Origin: Sodiomyces alkalinus F11
Taxonomy: Eukaryota > Ascomycota > Sordariomycetes > Glomerellales > Plectosphaerellaceae
NCBI RefSeq assembly: GCF_003711515.1
Contig: NW_021167079.1
Span: 3,111,998-3,175,997, forward strand
Reading direction: 5' to 3'
Length of the DNA: 64,000 nt
Shown here: positions 45,330 to 58,901 of the stretch, in pieces
Layout of the letters: each line of letters opens with the position of its first letter
Numbering within the stretch: the first letter of the stretch is position 1
The notes under the pieces: model-generated
Told to the model about the DNA's origin: nothing
Seen by the model: the letters and a program-made list of their open reading frames with translations, nothing else
Databases searched by the model: none
Program-made: the position numbers and the translations under genes

Positions 45330-45806
45330 CGCGACCTTATCCGACTCCTCCCGCTATCTTAGCTGCGTTAAAAATAATTAGTCCCGTTACGATACTAAGG
45401 GGCTAACCCCTTTATAACTACATAAGATCGGGGTTAATTATTCGAAGGTAGAGGCGGAACTCGAAGCCGCCGAAGACGAGCTTACGCAATCGATAGCCAA
45501 GGTTTAACGTTTAAGAAAATAGAAGAAACTATGGTTCGAGAAGATAATAAGGGCAGTCTCCCGAGGTATTGATAGTGTGGAGGAACTAGAGCGTATAGAG
45601 AGAGAAAAGGCCGACCGGGAGCGTGAGCGGCCCTTTAGTGGTCGTCCTCCTTCTCCGTCCTCCGAGCACCTTCCTAATAGGTTTATAGATAACTAGGATA
45701 CTATATACTCGGATATAGTCTTATCTCCTTCGGTGCTAGCGGAGTTTGGTATGGTGCAGGGTACCGGTGATTCTTCGTAGACCGCGGTGTCCGGTTCTAG
45801 GTCCTG
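45330..45806 (+). pseudogene. Gyp2 opposite-strand ORF: Cys motif plus charged helix
   Basis: The plus frame reads SCVKNN (degenerate CxxC) near 45362, then a Glu-rich helical stretch (EAELEAAEDELTQS), a basic K/L/R segment, RAVSRGIDSVEELERIEREK, and a Ser/Pro-rich end before TGA at 45804-45806. It is opposite to pol and lies between the chromodomain and the 3' LTR. The IDSVEELERIEREK stretch looks like segments I associate with many uncharacterised Pezizomycotina proteins next to Gypsy elements. No biochemical function is known to me. Confidence 0.65.
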
Positions 45807-45849
45807 ATAGTGTTTTATCGGTATTACTTTAGGAGTTACTTATAATAGA

Positions 45850-48800
45850 TTAGGTTTTCTTTAGGTTCCTATATATTATCGCCGTGGTCGTAGTTTTTCC
45901 ACTTAATAGAATATTAGGTGCCGTCTAGCGTCTTGTAATAGTCGAGGATTCGTTCTGCTTTATACACGTCGCTAGTATCGACCACGATCGTGTCTTATAT
46001 TATTTTTATATTCTTTAGTCCTAGTTTAAGTAGTGAAATATAGAAATTATTATATATCCTTATTATCGGAGGTAGTAATAGAATATAGTTCGTATCTGAA
46101 TTTTCCTCTAGGATTTCGAATAGTCCTAGTTTTTTAAAATCTAATTTATCGCTTAGTCGTTGTGTTTTTATATTTTTACGAATAAGGTAGACGCGGTCCC
46201 TTCTTAAAAGGGTTAGTCCCTTAATCCTTAATTACTTCGCGTACTTGCTTATTCGTGTTCTGACTATCTTTAGGTCGGTTCGTAGTTCTTCGTGTAGTTC
46301 TTTTATGCTTTTAACTATTTTTATTGCTTTTAGCGTATCTGGTCCTTCTAAAGGTTTCCTAAATACTATCGGATTATATCCGTAGTTTGCTTCGAATAGT
46401 GTTTTCTTTATTAACTTATTTAACGAGCTATTATATACGAATTATATAAGAGGTAGGTACTATACCTAATTATCTTATATATATCCTACATAGTATCGTA
46501 GGTATTATTCTAGGATTTAGTTTATAATTTCGGTTTATCCGTCGGTTATAGGGTGAAATGCTGTTAAGTACTTATATTTCGCCCTTACTTGGCTTATAAC
46601 TGCTTTCTAGAAGTTATTCGTAAATAATTTATCTCTGTCTATAATAATCTTATATAGTATACTATAATCCCGGATTAGGCGGTCGAGGAAGATACTGGCT
46701 AGTTCCTCTGCTATAGTGTTTTTAATATATAGAATATAAAGAGTGTATTTCGTGAATCGGTCGATAATTACGAATACGCTATCGTAGGCGATTCTTATTA
46801 CTAGATCTTTAGATATCGGAAATCCTATCACGAAGTCTATCGTAATCGACTCCTAAGGTCTATTTACTACTAGTAGTGGCTTTAGTAGTCCGTAAGGTTT
46901 ATATCGGCTACTCTTTACTTTCTAGTAAATATCGTAATTACGAATAAAGTCCCTAACTCGTTCTTTAGTTCCTATATAGCCGTATTATTATCGTAATCGG
47001 CGGTAGGTCTAATAAACTCCTTAATATCTATATATTAGTAAGGCGTGTGCTTCTTCGAACGTGGTATCGGTTATCCGATTAATGCTATTTATTTCTCTGT
47101 TTTTAAGGGTAAGAGCTTCTCCTTCCTATTAGAGTATAGCTTATAGTTTAGGTGATTTATTAGGTGTTCCTAGTCGGCTAAGTACGTCTACGCGACTATT
47201 TTTGCTCCCTTTTATATATTGAATAGAGAAGTTGAATTCGGATAGGAATTCTGCCTATCGTATCTCCTATTAATTAAGAACCTTAGTAGTGGTGAATTAT
47301 ACAAGGTTCTTATAATCCGTGTAGACCTATACCGGGTATTTTATTCCTAATAGATACGGTCTCTATTCCTTAAAGGCTTTGATAATAGCTATTAGCTCTT
47401 TATCGTGGATCTAATAGTTAAGTTCCGGTCTACTGAGTTTTTTGGATATAAAGGCTATAGGATATAGTCTCCCTTCGGCGTCGTGTTACCCGAGTTATAC
47501 TCCTAAAGCCTAGTCGGACGCGTTTATCTCGAGTTTATATTCTTTATCGGGGTCTAGTATTACTAAGATAGGTTCGCTAATAACCTTTTCTTTAAGGGCT
47601 TAGAATACTTCTTCTATTCTTTTATTCTAGTTAAAGTTAAGCCCTTTTTAGTTACTTTAGTTAAGGGGATAGTAATCTTACTATAGTCCTTAATAAATCG
47701 TTAATAATAGTTAACGAGTCCGAGGAAAGACTAAATATCGCGAATACTCTACGGCTATAGCTACTTAGAGATATATTAGATTTTTGCCTTATCTATATAG
47801 ATTTTATTAGGTTGTATCGTATACCCTAAAAAGTTAACTTTTTACGTGTAGAATTACACTTTTTCTAGTTTAATTAGTAGATCGGCGTTTTATAGGAGCT
47901 ATAGGATCGTGTGGATATATTATCGGTATTCTTTAAGTGTTTTAGAGAAGATAAGAATATTATCTAGGTATACTATAACGAAGTAGTCTAGATACTTCCT
48001 TAGGATATCGTTAATAAGTGTTTAGAACGATACCGGCGTATTTATTAATCTAAAGGGTATAAGGAGGTACTCGAAATATCCTCGCTTTATTCGGAATATT
48101 ATTTTCCACTCTTCTTTTTCCTTAATCCTAATTAAGTTATAGGCTCTTTTTAAGTCGAGTACTATAAACTATTATACTCCAACTAGCTAATCTCGTATCT
48201 CCGAGATAAGAGGTAGTAAGTAACGGTTCTTAATAGTTATATCGTTAAGTTATTAATAGTCGATATATAGTCGTAGTTTACCGTTTTTCTTTAGTATAAA
48301 TAGGATAGGGTATCCTGCTAATAACTATAATACTTTAATATAGCCTTTTACTAGTATTCCTTTAAGATATTCTTCTAAGGTATCTAATTTCTTTTAATTT
48401 ATCCGTAGATTAGAAAGAATTTCGGTTGTATACCCTTTTTAAGGGGTATCTTATAATCGTAGTATCGATATTTCGGTAATCTAGTCTTTAGATTTTCGGT
48501 AAATAGCTTCCCGTATTCGCGGTATTCTAGTAATACCTTAGCGAGTCTATTATAATTACCTTCTACGAGTCCTTTCTCTACTTAGATAATCTAATAGATT
48601 CCTTTAATAATATTTATTACGCGTTAGTTATTATACTATCACCGTTATCTTAACGTCTTTCGGACTTCTTTCGCCTTAGTCCCTGACTTTTAGCGGCTAT
48701 TTAAGTCTCCCTAAGGCTCCTTTATCGGTAAGCTTTTCTGCTATTTTTAACAGATATCGGGATCGGGTAAGGTTTCCTTTATAGTCTTCTACTTACTCTC

Positions 48801-51530
48801 TAATCTCTACTAGAGCTAGCTAAGCTTTTAATCTATATCGGGATTCTATTCGTTAAATTATAGCTTATTAAGGATAACGTCCTTATAGCCTATATCGTAT
48901 ACGTCGAACTTTATTACTTTAGTCTCATTCTAAATTTTAACCTAAAGCTGTATAGTCTTCTAGCTAATAATAACTTCTTCTTAGGACTAGTTCTTTCTTA
49001 TATACGGAGTAATTTTATACTTATTTTCTAGGTATTTCCTAATCTAGGGTATAAAGAACTTTCTCACGGCTACTAATAAGATAAAGTTTCCTACTACGCC
49101 TATATCTAATAGTACGTTTATCTTATATTTATCGAGTTATATTCTAATATAGTAATACCCTATACTACTATATATTATAGAGTATATCTATTAAGTACCT
49201 CTCGCGTACTCTTTATAATAGTATACTCCTAGTTTTTTACCTGTTTAGCTCGGTATTTAAGGGATATTTCTTTATCTAAGAACCTATACTAAATTAAAAG
49301 CTATTCTATTTATCGTAAACGCTTATTAAGGGCCTAAAAGCGTGATTCATAAGCTTCTTAGTCTTGCTTTAGTTATCGGATTTTTCCGGTAGCGTATACT
49401 ATATAGCTATTAGTTTTATATTCGCTTAACCGATACTCGTAATAGTCGTCTTTAGGTAGTTAAAGGCGAATCTTATATCCTTTATCCCTAGTCTCCGTGA
49501 TAACTTAGTCGTTACGTTATCTTTTTAAATAGACTTTATCTTCTAAGGTCCGTTCTTCGTTCTAAGGCTAAAAATTATTAGCTTATTTATATTTCTTATA
49601 TATAGAGTATACGTCCTTAATATGATTAGCCTAAAGGATTAAGCTATAGCCTAGATAGTTAGCGTGTATTATCTATCCTTTCTTATACGTTTAGTACTCG
49701 GGTAATTAATTATCCGGTCCTTATAGACTTCTTATTAGGCCGGTAAAAGTATCTCGGTCTTCCTAAGTATAATAAGGTCGCTAATATACGGTTTATTACT
49801 ACTCTTTGCTAGTATTCGTAGGTGCTTTATAGTAAGCGTTATTAAAGCCGAACTTAGTAAAATGGACTTAGTAGGTTTACCTAAGTGGTTCTTCCGCGAG
49901 CTAATCGAGTATCCGTAGCTAGATAGTTTCCTCCTTAATTAGGTCGGTTACTTTTATAAGTTAATACTAGAAGTTTATATTATTATCCGGAACTCTATCG
50001 GACTCCGTTTCCTGATCTTACTCTTCGAGTTTAGCGATTTCCTCCTATACGTAACGTGCATAATCTTCTCTGTTAAGTTAGTGTTTCTTTTCGGGAGTAA
50101 GTCCTACTTCCTAGAGGGCGCTAAAGCCTCCACTACTAGTATTCGTGTAGACTTCCTATTTTTTCTAAATCTCTAAGATCTACTCCTATCTCTTAGCTTT
50201 TTCTTTTATCTATCCGTGTTCTTAGAGGATTTCCGCGGTAGTTTATAAAGCTAGTTTATCGTTATCCTAGTCGGGGATTTTAAGACTATAATCGTTATCG
50301 TACTCGTTACTAGATATTATAGCGAGTATCTTCTAGGGTCTTTTAGGGTAGTATCTAGCTCCGTCCTTCTCTAATTAGTATACTAGATAATAGTTATCGT
50401 AGTAGGTTATTTAATAGAGGTTAGCGTATAGTGTTTTATCCCTATAAATTTCTAGGTATCCGATAGCGTTAATTTCCTTCTAGGGTTTCTCTTTTCCGAT
50501 CGTGTTAGCCTATTATTACGATCGCTCTCTCTTAGGCTATTAATAATTATACGCGAAGTGGCCTATTTTATCGTAATTATAGTATTTAACTTTACTTATA
50601 TCTTTCCTACCCTGCCTATTACTTTATCGGTTAATATTATTAAGCTTTATCAGACTACTATAGTATCTATATAAGGTGCTCCCGAATTAATATAGGTATA
50701 GCTACTTCCTATTAGTATTAGCTTAGTTCGTTCTATAGTAAGTAGTATATATTATAGTGTTTAAGTTCTAGCGTTTCTTTATTCGTCGTTTAAATTATCG
50801 GTTATCGATCCGAATAGCTATAGCTATAAATATACTAAAATCTTCCGGGCGGTTAAGTTTATATAGTTTATCCTTAACTTTATCTTTAAGTCCACGATAG
50901 TATTAGTCTATATGGGGTTCGTTATTATAGTTAAGCTTTAAGGCGATCTATTAGAACTTAGCGGTATAATCGGCTACCGACTTAGTCTATTAAAGCTTTT
51001 TAAGTTATTAGGTAGCGACCCTCTTCTTATCGGGTTATCTAAAGATACCGCCGAGTCGCTAAGCGAAGACCTTAAAGTCGCCGAAGATAGCCGTAATACT
51101 ATCCTCCCTCTTAGTAGGATCGTTAAGGTGCTCTAAATAGTCCCTGTGGATAGGCTTAAACCACCTATAGGCGTCTCCCATGAGGAGTGCTATAGCGTAA
51201 AGAACTTTCGCCTCCTCCGTGTTAAGGGTATCCCTATAGAATAAAAAATACCCCCGGAGATAAGTCAGGAAGCCTTATAGCTATCCCCGAGTCCTATCGT
51301 ACTTAGGTGACTCTGTGTATTTATATCTTAGGTTACTAGGATATAGTACCTTAATTTAAGCTCGGAGTTACTAGTTCTCTTAATAGAGTTATATAATTTA
51401 ATTACGTATAGCTTATATTAGGTCGGCGGCCGCGGTAGCCGTTATTCTAGCGTTATTAGTAGCGTTACCCGTGGTATTAGCGTTATTCGATATATCGTTC
51501 TTATCGAGAGAGTACTACTCGTTAGGTGTT
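45850..51530 (-). pseudogene. Gyp2 gag-pol with chromodomain, RIP-inactivated
   Basis: Minus-strand domains in order: gag (about 49.7-51.5 kb), a retropepsin motif LLDIGVVGNF (DTG to DIG at 49098-49106), and RT with YLDNILIFS at 47950-47970 (catalytic Asp to Asn). Then RNase H and the integrase core at 46607-46831 (YDSVFVIIDRFTKYTLYI, with SDRDKLFT-like DRDKLFTNNF). The C-terminal chromodomain is at about 45865-45985 (AERILDYYK, YSIKWKNYGDNI). Stops arise from Gln/Trp codons. Confidence 0.88.
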
Positions 51531-51562
51531 AAGGTCTACTTACCGAACAGGATCGATTAAAA

Positions 51563-52061
51563 TATTATGACGGCTTCCGGTCCTCTATAGTATAGCGGAC
51601 AATAGGGGACTAGCGTCGAGGTTTTAGTTTAAAATAAGAAGAGGATATTAACTAAAGAGCAGTAACTATCGTTCCTAGTGATCTAGTCGTAGTTACGTCG
51701 TAAAGACTAGGCGTCTTCTTTATAAGGTAGGTTTAAGCGTAGGATAATAGTCTAAGTAAAGACTTAGATTAATCGATATCTTATTCTCTAGTAGAAGTAA
51801 GACCTAAGATACTCTGGTATATATATACGTTCCTATTCCCTGGATCGATATTCTCCTATCATAATCCTCCCGGGATCATAGGTTATTCTGGATAATCCAT
51901 CCGGATTATAGGGATCATCCATTAAGTCCCTCGATCCAGTGGTCACGTGTCTTCGCACGCGACCCTTTGAATCCGCTTATTCTTCCTTTGCCATGTTCGT
52001 ACCTAAGGCTCAGGGTTCCGCAGTAGGCCTGTCCTCGGGCCTTGTTTTGTTAGCCGTAACA
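51563..52061 (-). repeat. Gyp2 5' LTR (499 bp)
   Basis: It pairs with 44592-45090. The last ~100 bases (51960-52061) retain more CA/TG than the other copy. Confidence 0.94.
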
Positions 52062-53167
52062 ATCCTTTCGTTAACCCTATATAGTACCCTTACTAATCCT
52101 CTATAGTACCAGGCTATAAAGCAGTTCGATACCAGGTTATCCTTAAAAAGGCTTTAGGTTAAGCGACGCTAAAGGTTAACCGGTCGTCTACCGAGGAAGC
52201 TATTACTACTCGGCGTTAAGCTAAGGAAGTTACCGATGCCCGCTAAAAAACGGCGGAAGATATCCACGAGAGGCTCGATAGTATAAAGTCGCTCCTTAAG
52301 TAATTTATCGGGTTATAGTAGTAGCGCCTTACCGTTAAGTAGTAGCGGCTTAATATCGAGTAATAACGCCTAGCGTTATATTAGCGCGACCTTATAGCCT
52401 AGGAATATACGGCCACTACCTTTAAGCAGATAGCTACTCTTAACCTAGCCTAGGCTTAGGCCGTGGAAGGTAATATGCCTACACCCTTAGTGTCTACCTT
52501 AGCCCCCGCGGGGGTTAGCTTTACAGGTAACGATATGTTTAGTGATAGTGGTGGCCCTGTGTAACCTTAAGGCTTCGTGCCGTAAGGTCCCTAAGGTCCC
52601 CGGATCCTTACGAAGTCCCCGATAATAACGATATAGTGCCGAGCTTATTAGTGAAGAAGGGTAAGGGGAAGAAGGCTTTAACGCCCTTAACTCCTTTATT
52701 AGGGAAGAAGAAGAAGAAGTAGTAGGCGAAAACGCCGCTATCTTTTTATCCTTTAACGCTATCCGCGGGTAGTAGGTAAAAGGGGGTAACGGCTACTACC
52801 GCGGGGTAGAGCTAGGTATATATAGAGGATAACGAGGCGGTTAGGCGCGAGCCTACCCCTCTAGATAACGAGTTAGTAGGGTTTAAGGACGCACTAAAGG
52901 GGCCGTGATAGTATATATAGAGGAACGGTTATTTTTTTTAGGTTTTTTACTAGCCTTCGGGTTAGGTTTTTCCTTTTTTTTTTTCAACCAGCTTTAGGGT
53001 ATTCCTATCACAACCCTAACGGTCCTAACTATGCTTCCATTATAATATAATCGTGTCTCTATTATAACGGTCAATTAAGGGAATAGTAGAGGAAAATAGA
53101 CTGAAGGGCGATAAGTTATTATGCCGAAGGAATAAAAACGGGGTTAAGGGCGTTATACCCGAAAAGG

Positions 53168-53290
53168 AATAGAGGTCGGAAGCAGAACGTTTAAAAAAAG
53201 GGAGAATAGAGGTTAAGAGCAGAACGCTCTAACGAAAGAAAAATAGGAGGTTAAGAGCAGAACGCTTAAAAGGAAGAAAACAGGAGGCGA
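53168..53290. repeat. Three imperfect tandem units of about 45 bp in Gyp4
   Basis: Each unit contains AGAGGT(C/T)..GCAGAACG followed by an A-rich stretch and GGAG. It lies between the opposite-strand ORF and the integrase end. Confidence 0.6.
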
Positions 53291-53579
53291 GGTGATAGTG
53301 CCTATATAGTTTCCGTTTAGGTTAAGGGGGGGGGTCCCTGCCTAAGAATTTATCTCCACGGCCTATTAAAGGGTTTGCCTAGGTTAATATAGCCGATATG
53401 TGGACAGTATATAAACCTATTTAGTTCCTAGTAAGTCTCGTTTATGAAAATGCCGTCCGCAGGGGGGAATATATAAGAACGACCTCACGTTATCTTTATC
53501 GGGTCCCTTATAGGGATAGTGTGGGGACCTACTTGGTTCCCGGATAGTCTCGCTCTGAAGTAGGCGTCGATAAGTTTGT

Positions 53580-56500
53580 TAGGGACGTTCTGTTTCGGCT
53601 CCTAAGTATTTTCCTCGTCGCTATACCCTGCCTATTTAATTAGGTATTAACGTCGCTTACCCTAATATCGGTGGGCTAGGATAGCTTCGACCTTATACTT
53701 ATCCGAATCTAGTTCGATATCGACTACGGGTGGCTCCGGCTATAACCTATCGCGGGACCTCTATAGTTCTAGCAGGGAAACTGGAAAGACATTATAAATC
53801 CTTATGCCCTTTGGCAGTTCTAATTAGTAGGCTAGGCTATACGTGCCAACGATTTTAGTCACCTTATACGGCCCGATAAACTTATCGCTAAGCTTTCTCG
53901 ATAGTCTCCTTTAGCGGATATTCTTCGTGGATAGCAGGACGTATTCGTTGACCTTAAAAGAACGCTAGGCACGACTATTATTATAATACCGTTCGTAGGA
54001 AGCCTACGCCCTTTTAATAAGGTCCGAAATAGACCGGCGCTAGGCTATAAGATATTCCGCCCGGGTCTCGGCTTTGGCGGCGCGGACCTCGCCTGCCTTC
54101 GGAAGCTATACTTTATTAGGTCCCCTTGGGTTATAGCCTATTAGGGCATCGGATAGAGTGTAACGTATCGCGGAGTGCCACGCTATATTATAGGGGAATT
54201 CTGCGAGCGGTAGTCAGTCAACCTAGTTATCCTATTCCTACAAATAGAACACACACAGGTAATACTCGAGGTTCTAGTTCTATCGCTCCGTCTATCCATC
54301 CGTCTACGGGTACTACGCTATAGATAGGAGTTATACGATACCGAGGCAGCGATATAAGGTTACTTAAAAACGGCTTATAAATAATAAGCCTCGATCTAAT
54401 ATAATACCGTTAGGTAAGCCGAAAGTGCGAAAAACGTGATACTATAAAGACTCAGTAAGTCCTTCTGCCGTTAGGCTACTACTTAAGGGGATATAAATCG
54501 AGTACTTTATTAGGCGGTATACTACTACGAGGATAGTATCCCTTTTACGGCCTAGGCCGTGGACCGGCGGTAGCCCCGTGATAAAGTTAATAGATATCTC
54601 TATAAAGGGGCGCTAGGGTACTAGAAGACTCGCTAGCTCGCTATATAGCTTATAGTGCCGCGGTTTAGTGCGTTAATATATAGTATAGGTAAGTATAAAC
54701 TACCGTATATCGCGTAGGAGATAGTCCTAGAAGTAAAAGTCCGATATTCTCTTAATAGTCCTTATAACCCTATAGTGACCTATACTGGGTCTATTATAGA
54801 AATACTGTAGGACCTTTTATCAGAGGCTAGAGTGGTCTAGTATAAAAACGCGACTCTTAAAACGAAGGATACCACTACTCCTAGACTAATATCCGTACGT
54901 GGTATCGTTACTATGGGCCTCGCGCTATCTAATGCAAAAAGGGTTATCCGCTTACGCCTCTGCTACCTCTTCTAATAAGGTGGGGGAATTAAGACCGGGA
55001 ACACGATAGGGGGTAATACGGGAACCCTACTAGTTCCCGATAAGGCCTAACACAAAACGCCTCGATATAGGCTCTAAAAAAGAATTATCCGCTTACGTCT
55101 TAACTACTAACATGGGAGGGGCGGGAATAGAAACTAGGGCAGCCCGGGAACCACGCTGGTTCCCGGTCTAGCCTAATATAAAATACCTCGAAAAAGACTT
55201 TAAGACAGAAGAAGGATCATCCGCTTATATCTTTACTATCCTTTCCGGCAGGATAGGAGCAGCGGGAATAGAAGAAGGATTATCCGCTTACGTCTTGACT
55301 ACTAACGTGGGAGGGGCGGGAAAAATAGACTCGGGGGTGTTATAGGAACCCTGCTAGTTCCCGATATACCCTATAAAACGCTTAGAAAAGGACTCTGCCG
55401 CCTTAGCCCGGTTAGTAACCAGGGCACGCTTATAGGGCGTATATTAGGGCTTTCTTAATAATCTATCCGCGGGGTTTAACGTCCCCGGACGGTGCCGAAT
55501 TTTAAAATTAAACGGGGCGAGCTCCTTAAGCCACCGTGCGTGCTAGCCTTTAAGCTTCGGCTTATCTAGCAGATGATAATGGTTTAGGTGGTCCGTTAGG
55601 ATAATAATAAAGCTCTAACTATAGGCTATATAGTGCCGCTATCTCCGAAAGGACTTAATAATCGCTATAAGCTCCAAATCGGGTATACTATAATTAAGCT
55701 CGGCGCCCCGGAGCTTACGAGATATAAACGCGATAGACCTTTAGAGCCTATCCTCGAGCTAACTAATAACGGCCCTAATTGTAAAAGCAGAAGCGTCGGG
55801 CTTAATGCGTATTAGCAGAGCGGGGTTAAAATACCGTAAAAGGGGCGCTTTCTAGAATAGTAGTTTTATCTCCTTAAACGCGGTCTAGGCCTGGGTGGAA
55901 AGTATAAAGATCTCGGCGTGGCCCTTAGTGGTTCCCCCTTTAAGATAGTCTATAAGGGGGGCAGCGACCTTAGAGTAGTTCTTAATAAAACGCCTATAGA
56001 AACCTGTAAAGCCTAAGAAGACCTGTATCTTTTTAACACTATTAGGGAGTTCCTAGTCGCGGATAGCCTTAACGCGGGCCGGGTCTATACGTACGCTATC
56101 TAGGCTATAGATAAACCCGAGGAATTTAACGTCTTTAGTCTCGAACTTATACGTATTAGGGTTAGTATATAGGGACTACTGCCTAAGCCTCGTAAGGACC
56201 TCGCGGACGTGTACGCGGTGGATGGCTAGGTCTTTACTATAGATAAGAATATTATCTAGATAGACTATATAGATAGTGTCGATAAGACCCGTTAGCGCCT
56301 AGTTAATATACCGCTAGAAACTTACGGGCGTGTTGGTTAGCCCGAATAGTATAACGAGGTACTTATAGTGGCCGTATTTTATACAGAACGCTGTCTTCCA
56401 CTCGTCCCTAGCTTATATACGGAGCTGATAGTATATATCCTTAAGATCTAGCTTAGTATAATACTGCGCCGATAATAACCGATCTAGGATTTCGTGCATT

Positions 56501-58860
56501 AGGGGCAGGGGGGTACGGTCCTTAACTATCACCTTATTTAATCCCCTATAGTCGATATATAAACGTAGCTTACCACCTTTCTTAGGGATAAATAGGATAG
56601 GGGCGCCGGCCGAATTAGTGGATAGTCTAATCCACTCTTTTATAACGGTATTCTATATGTATTAGCGTAGTACCTCGAGCTCTTATACGGCGAGGGGGTA
56701 AATAGGGCCGTAGGGGGGCTTCTTCCCTTCCTTAACCTTAATAGCGTAATCCCACTACTAATACGTCGGTAGCCTCCCGGCGTCTTCGACGTTAAAAACG
56801 TTAGCGAAATCTTAATACTATTCCGGCAGCGTGATAGCGGCTATTAGGTCCTCGTCTAGGCTAGGGTGGACCCTGTTTTCTGAGAATGCATCTCTATATC
56901 CCACTAAAGGGTTTTCTGTTAGGCCGACGTGGCCGATACGTAGAACCCGCGTGGAACCTATATAGGTTAGAGTAAGGATAGACTTAGCTTATCTGACTGC
57001 CCTACGTAGTTCTCTCGGTAATATAACTATACCGAGCTCTGCGTAGGTTAAGAGATAAGTCCACGTACTATACTGCTAATTAACGTTAGGATTAACGGCT
57101 ATAAGCCACGGCCTCCCTAAGATGATCTTCGCGCCCTAGGGATTAAGGTCTATAACGTGAAACTCGATGCGCTGTATTTTCTTCCGATCCTAATAGTCGG
57201 TGGTGGTGATAATCCTATAGAGGGACCTAAGGGTTATCTTCGTTTATCCTTCTGTAATCCAGGATACCGGGATCGGGGACCCCTCGGGGACCTAACTAGG
57301 TCCTAGGAGGGACTAATCCAGTATATTAATATCGGCGCCTCCGTCGAGGAGGGCCGACGTCTATACCTATTCCTTACCTCGGCGAAAGGACACGCGTGCC
57401 TCTACTAGTATAGTAGTAAGGGTAGTCCGAGGCGGGTATAGTTCCTAGGGCACCTCGCCCGTGACACGGCCGACTATAGGGCGAGAGGTGGATACCGGTT
57501 AGGTATTCGGGTTACTATTACTCGGGCGTTATACCCGAGGGCTAAGGCACGTAGTGGCGTAATACCCCTTTTAGTTATAATTATAGTAAATGATAGAGTC
57601 GAGGTACGATAACTGTCTAGGGCGTATAGGGTAACTAGAGGTAGGTGTAGGCGTAGGTATAGGCGCGGACGCAGGGGCAGACGCGGGGGCATTAGTAGAA
57701 CCGTGGGTGGTTATCTAGGGTCTATAGCCGGGGGCATGCGAACGGAAGCGATGTTATTAGGTGGAGGACTAAAAGTCTATTCGAGCGACGGATAGCCTAT
57801 CGTTAACGGTTAGGGCTTCCGCTTGGCGGTAGGCCGGGGCTAAGTCCTAGTAGTCCTTAAGAACCCCTATAGACACTATATAGTCCCGAATAGGTGGGAG
57901 GACCCTTATTAGTACTATCTAAATCCTCTACTAGTTAGGGAGTTTGCCTAGTAGTTCCGACTCTAGGGCTTCCTACCGTTATATAAATTTAGCGTAGGAC
58001 TCTCCCTCTCTCTAGGACAAGATAGATTCGCTCTGGATCTATACCACTACCTCCTATAGGCGGGTATCGTTATCGTTAACCTAGTGGGATAGCTAGGCTT
58101 ATAGGGCGGCCTAGCTAACTCTATTAGAGTCGCTATCATACTTATATCGTAGCCCGGCCGTTAATTTATCTCCTAAATAAACGTGCGATACTTAGCCCAG
58201 GATATACTATCCTATTTTAGTAGGGGGAAATTAAACTTAGCCTATATAGCGATCCTGTGTATAAAGGATATCGTGGATATATCGTGGGTATACTAGGATC
58301 CCGATAGGGTTATAATAATACGACGTCGAGGCTTAGCTATACGACGATAGGTAATATCGGCCGGGCTGGGATTAATAGTAGGATTAGTAGTAGCGGCGGC
58401 GGCGGCGGTAGCGGTGGCGGCGGTAGTGTCCGCCTTTAGCTTAGTAAGGTACGCGAGCTTACACTTAAGGTGGTTCTATGCCTCTATCCATTTAACGCGT
58501 TCGTCTAGTTATTTATCCGTCAGCATAGCTGGGTCAACGTCTACGTGCGGGGGCAGGTTAGGATCCTATACGGGTCCCGTCGTGGTTATAGGAGGAACGG
58601 GGACGGTGATAGGGGCAGAGGTAGTGGTAGAGGTAGTGCTAGCGATAGGAGCCGGTATAGGGGCAGGAATAGGTACCGGTGCGGTGGTAGAGGTAGGAGT
58701 AGTATTAGTTCCCGGCGTGTTCCCGTCGTATTCCTTATCGGCGTCCTCTATAAAGGCGGTTTCGCTATCGCGCGGCTATCGCTTAAACTGGCTAGCCGCC
58801 TCGTCGAAATCGAAGGTAGGATCATTTATTTCGTGATAGTTAGATATCTTAGTGACTCTC
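53580..58860 (-). pseudogene. Gyp4 gag-pol with chromodomain, RIP-inactivated
   Basis: The minus strand reads gag (about 57.5-58.9 kb, with a Pro/Thr-rich linker and an Ala/Thr tract from a GCC-rich repeat near 58390), protease LLDGGADIN (57337-57345 is DGG, a DSG/DTG-type site), and RT YLDNILIYSK at 56242-56262 (Asp to Asn). RNase H and integrase follow. A clear C-terminal chromodomain lies at about 53590-53700 (EAILAHRYWGKRRWYLIKW, AGYSDEENTWEPK). A minisatellite lies between RNase H and integrase. Stops are RIP-type. Confidence 0.87.
54940..55365. repeat. Minisatellite in Gyp4 pol
   Basis: TTATCCGCTTACGTCTT-type units recur near 54946, 55085, 55219 and 55276, followed in three cases by GGGAACC...GGTTCCC-type palindromes (55019-55040, 55144-55166, 55345-55363). 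The units lie inside the reading region between RNase H and integrase. Confidence 0.75.
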
Positions 58861-58901
58861 CTTAATGGTCTTCGCGCCCTTAGAGGGTAGAGCGATTAAA
58901 A

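Larger units (their letters stand above)
44592..52061 (-). mobile_element. Gyp2: full-length chromovirus inserted in Gyp4
   Basis: Two 499-bp LTRs are at 44592-45090 and 51563-52061, both starting TATTA and ending GTAATA/GTAACA. The duplication ATCCC/ATCCT (44587-44591 and 52062-52066) has one C/T difference. Pol is on the minus strand. A polypurine tract (GAGGAGGGGAGG on the minus strand) abuts the left LTR. It is 7470 bp long and is the innermost level of the nest. Confidence 0.94.
44030..52911 (+). pseudogene. Gyp4 opposite-strand ORF (CxxC plus coiled coil), split by Gyp2
   Basis: Parts are about 44030-44591 and 52067-52911, rejoined after removing Gyp2. The first part reads TPCIRYTGKL, then AVTCRYT and KCHYYSKYN: remnants of paired Cys motifs with several Cys changed to Tyr. 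The second part is a long Glu/Lys/Gln/Arg/Leu-rich segment (EEAITTRR, AEDIHERLDSIKSLL) that looks like a coiled coil. One stop is at 52562-52564; a Lys-rich stretch continues in another frame to about 52911. It is transcribed opposite to gag-pol, between integrase and the 3' LTR. It shares architecture with Gyp2 and Gyp3. The function is unknown. Confidence 0.6.
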
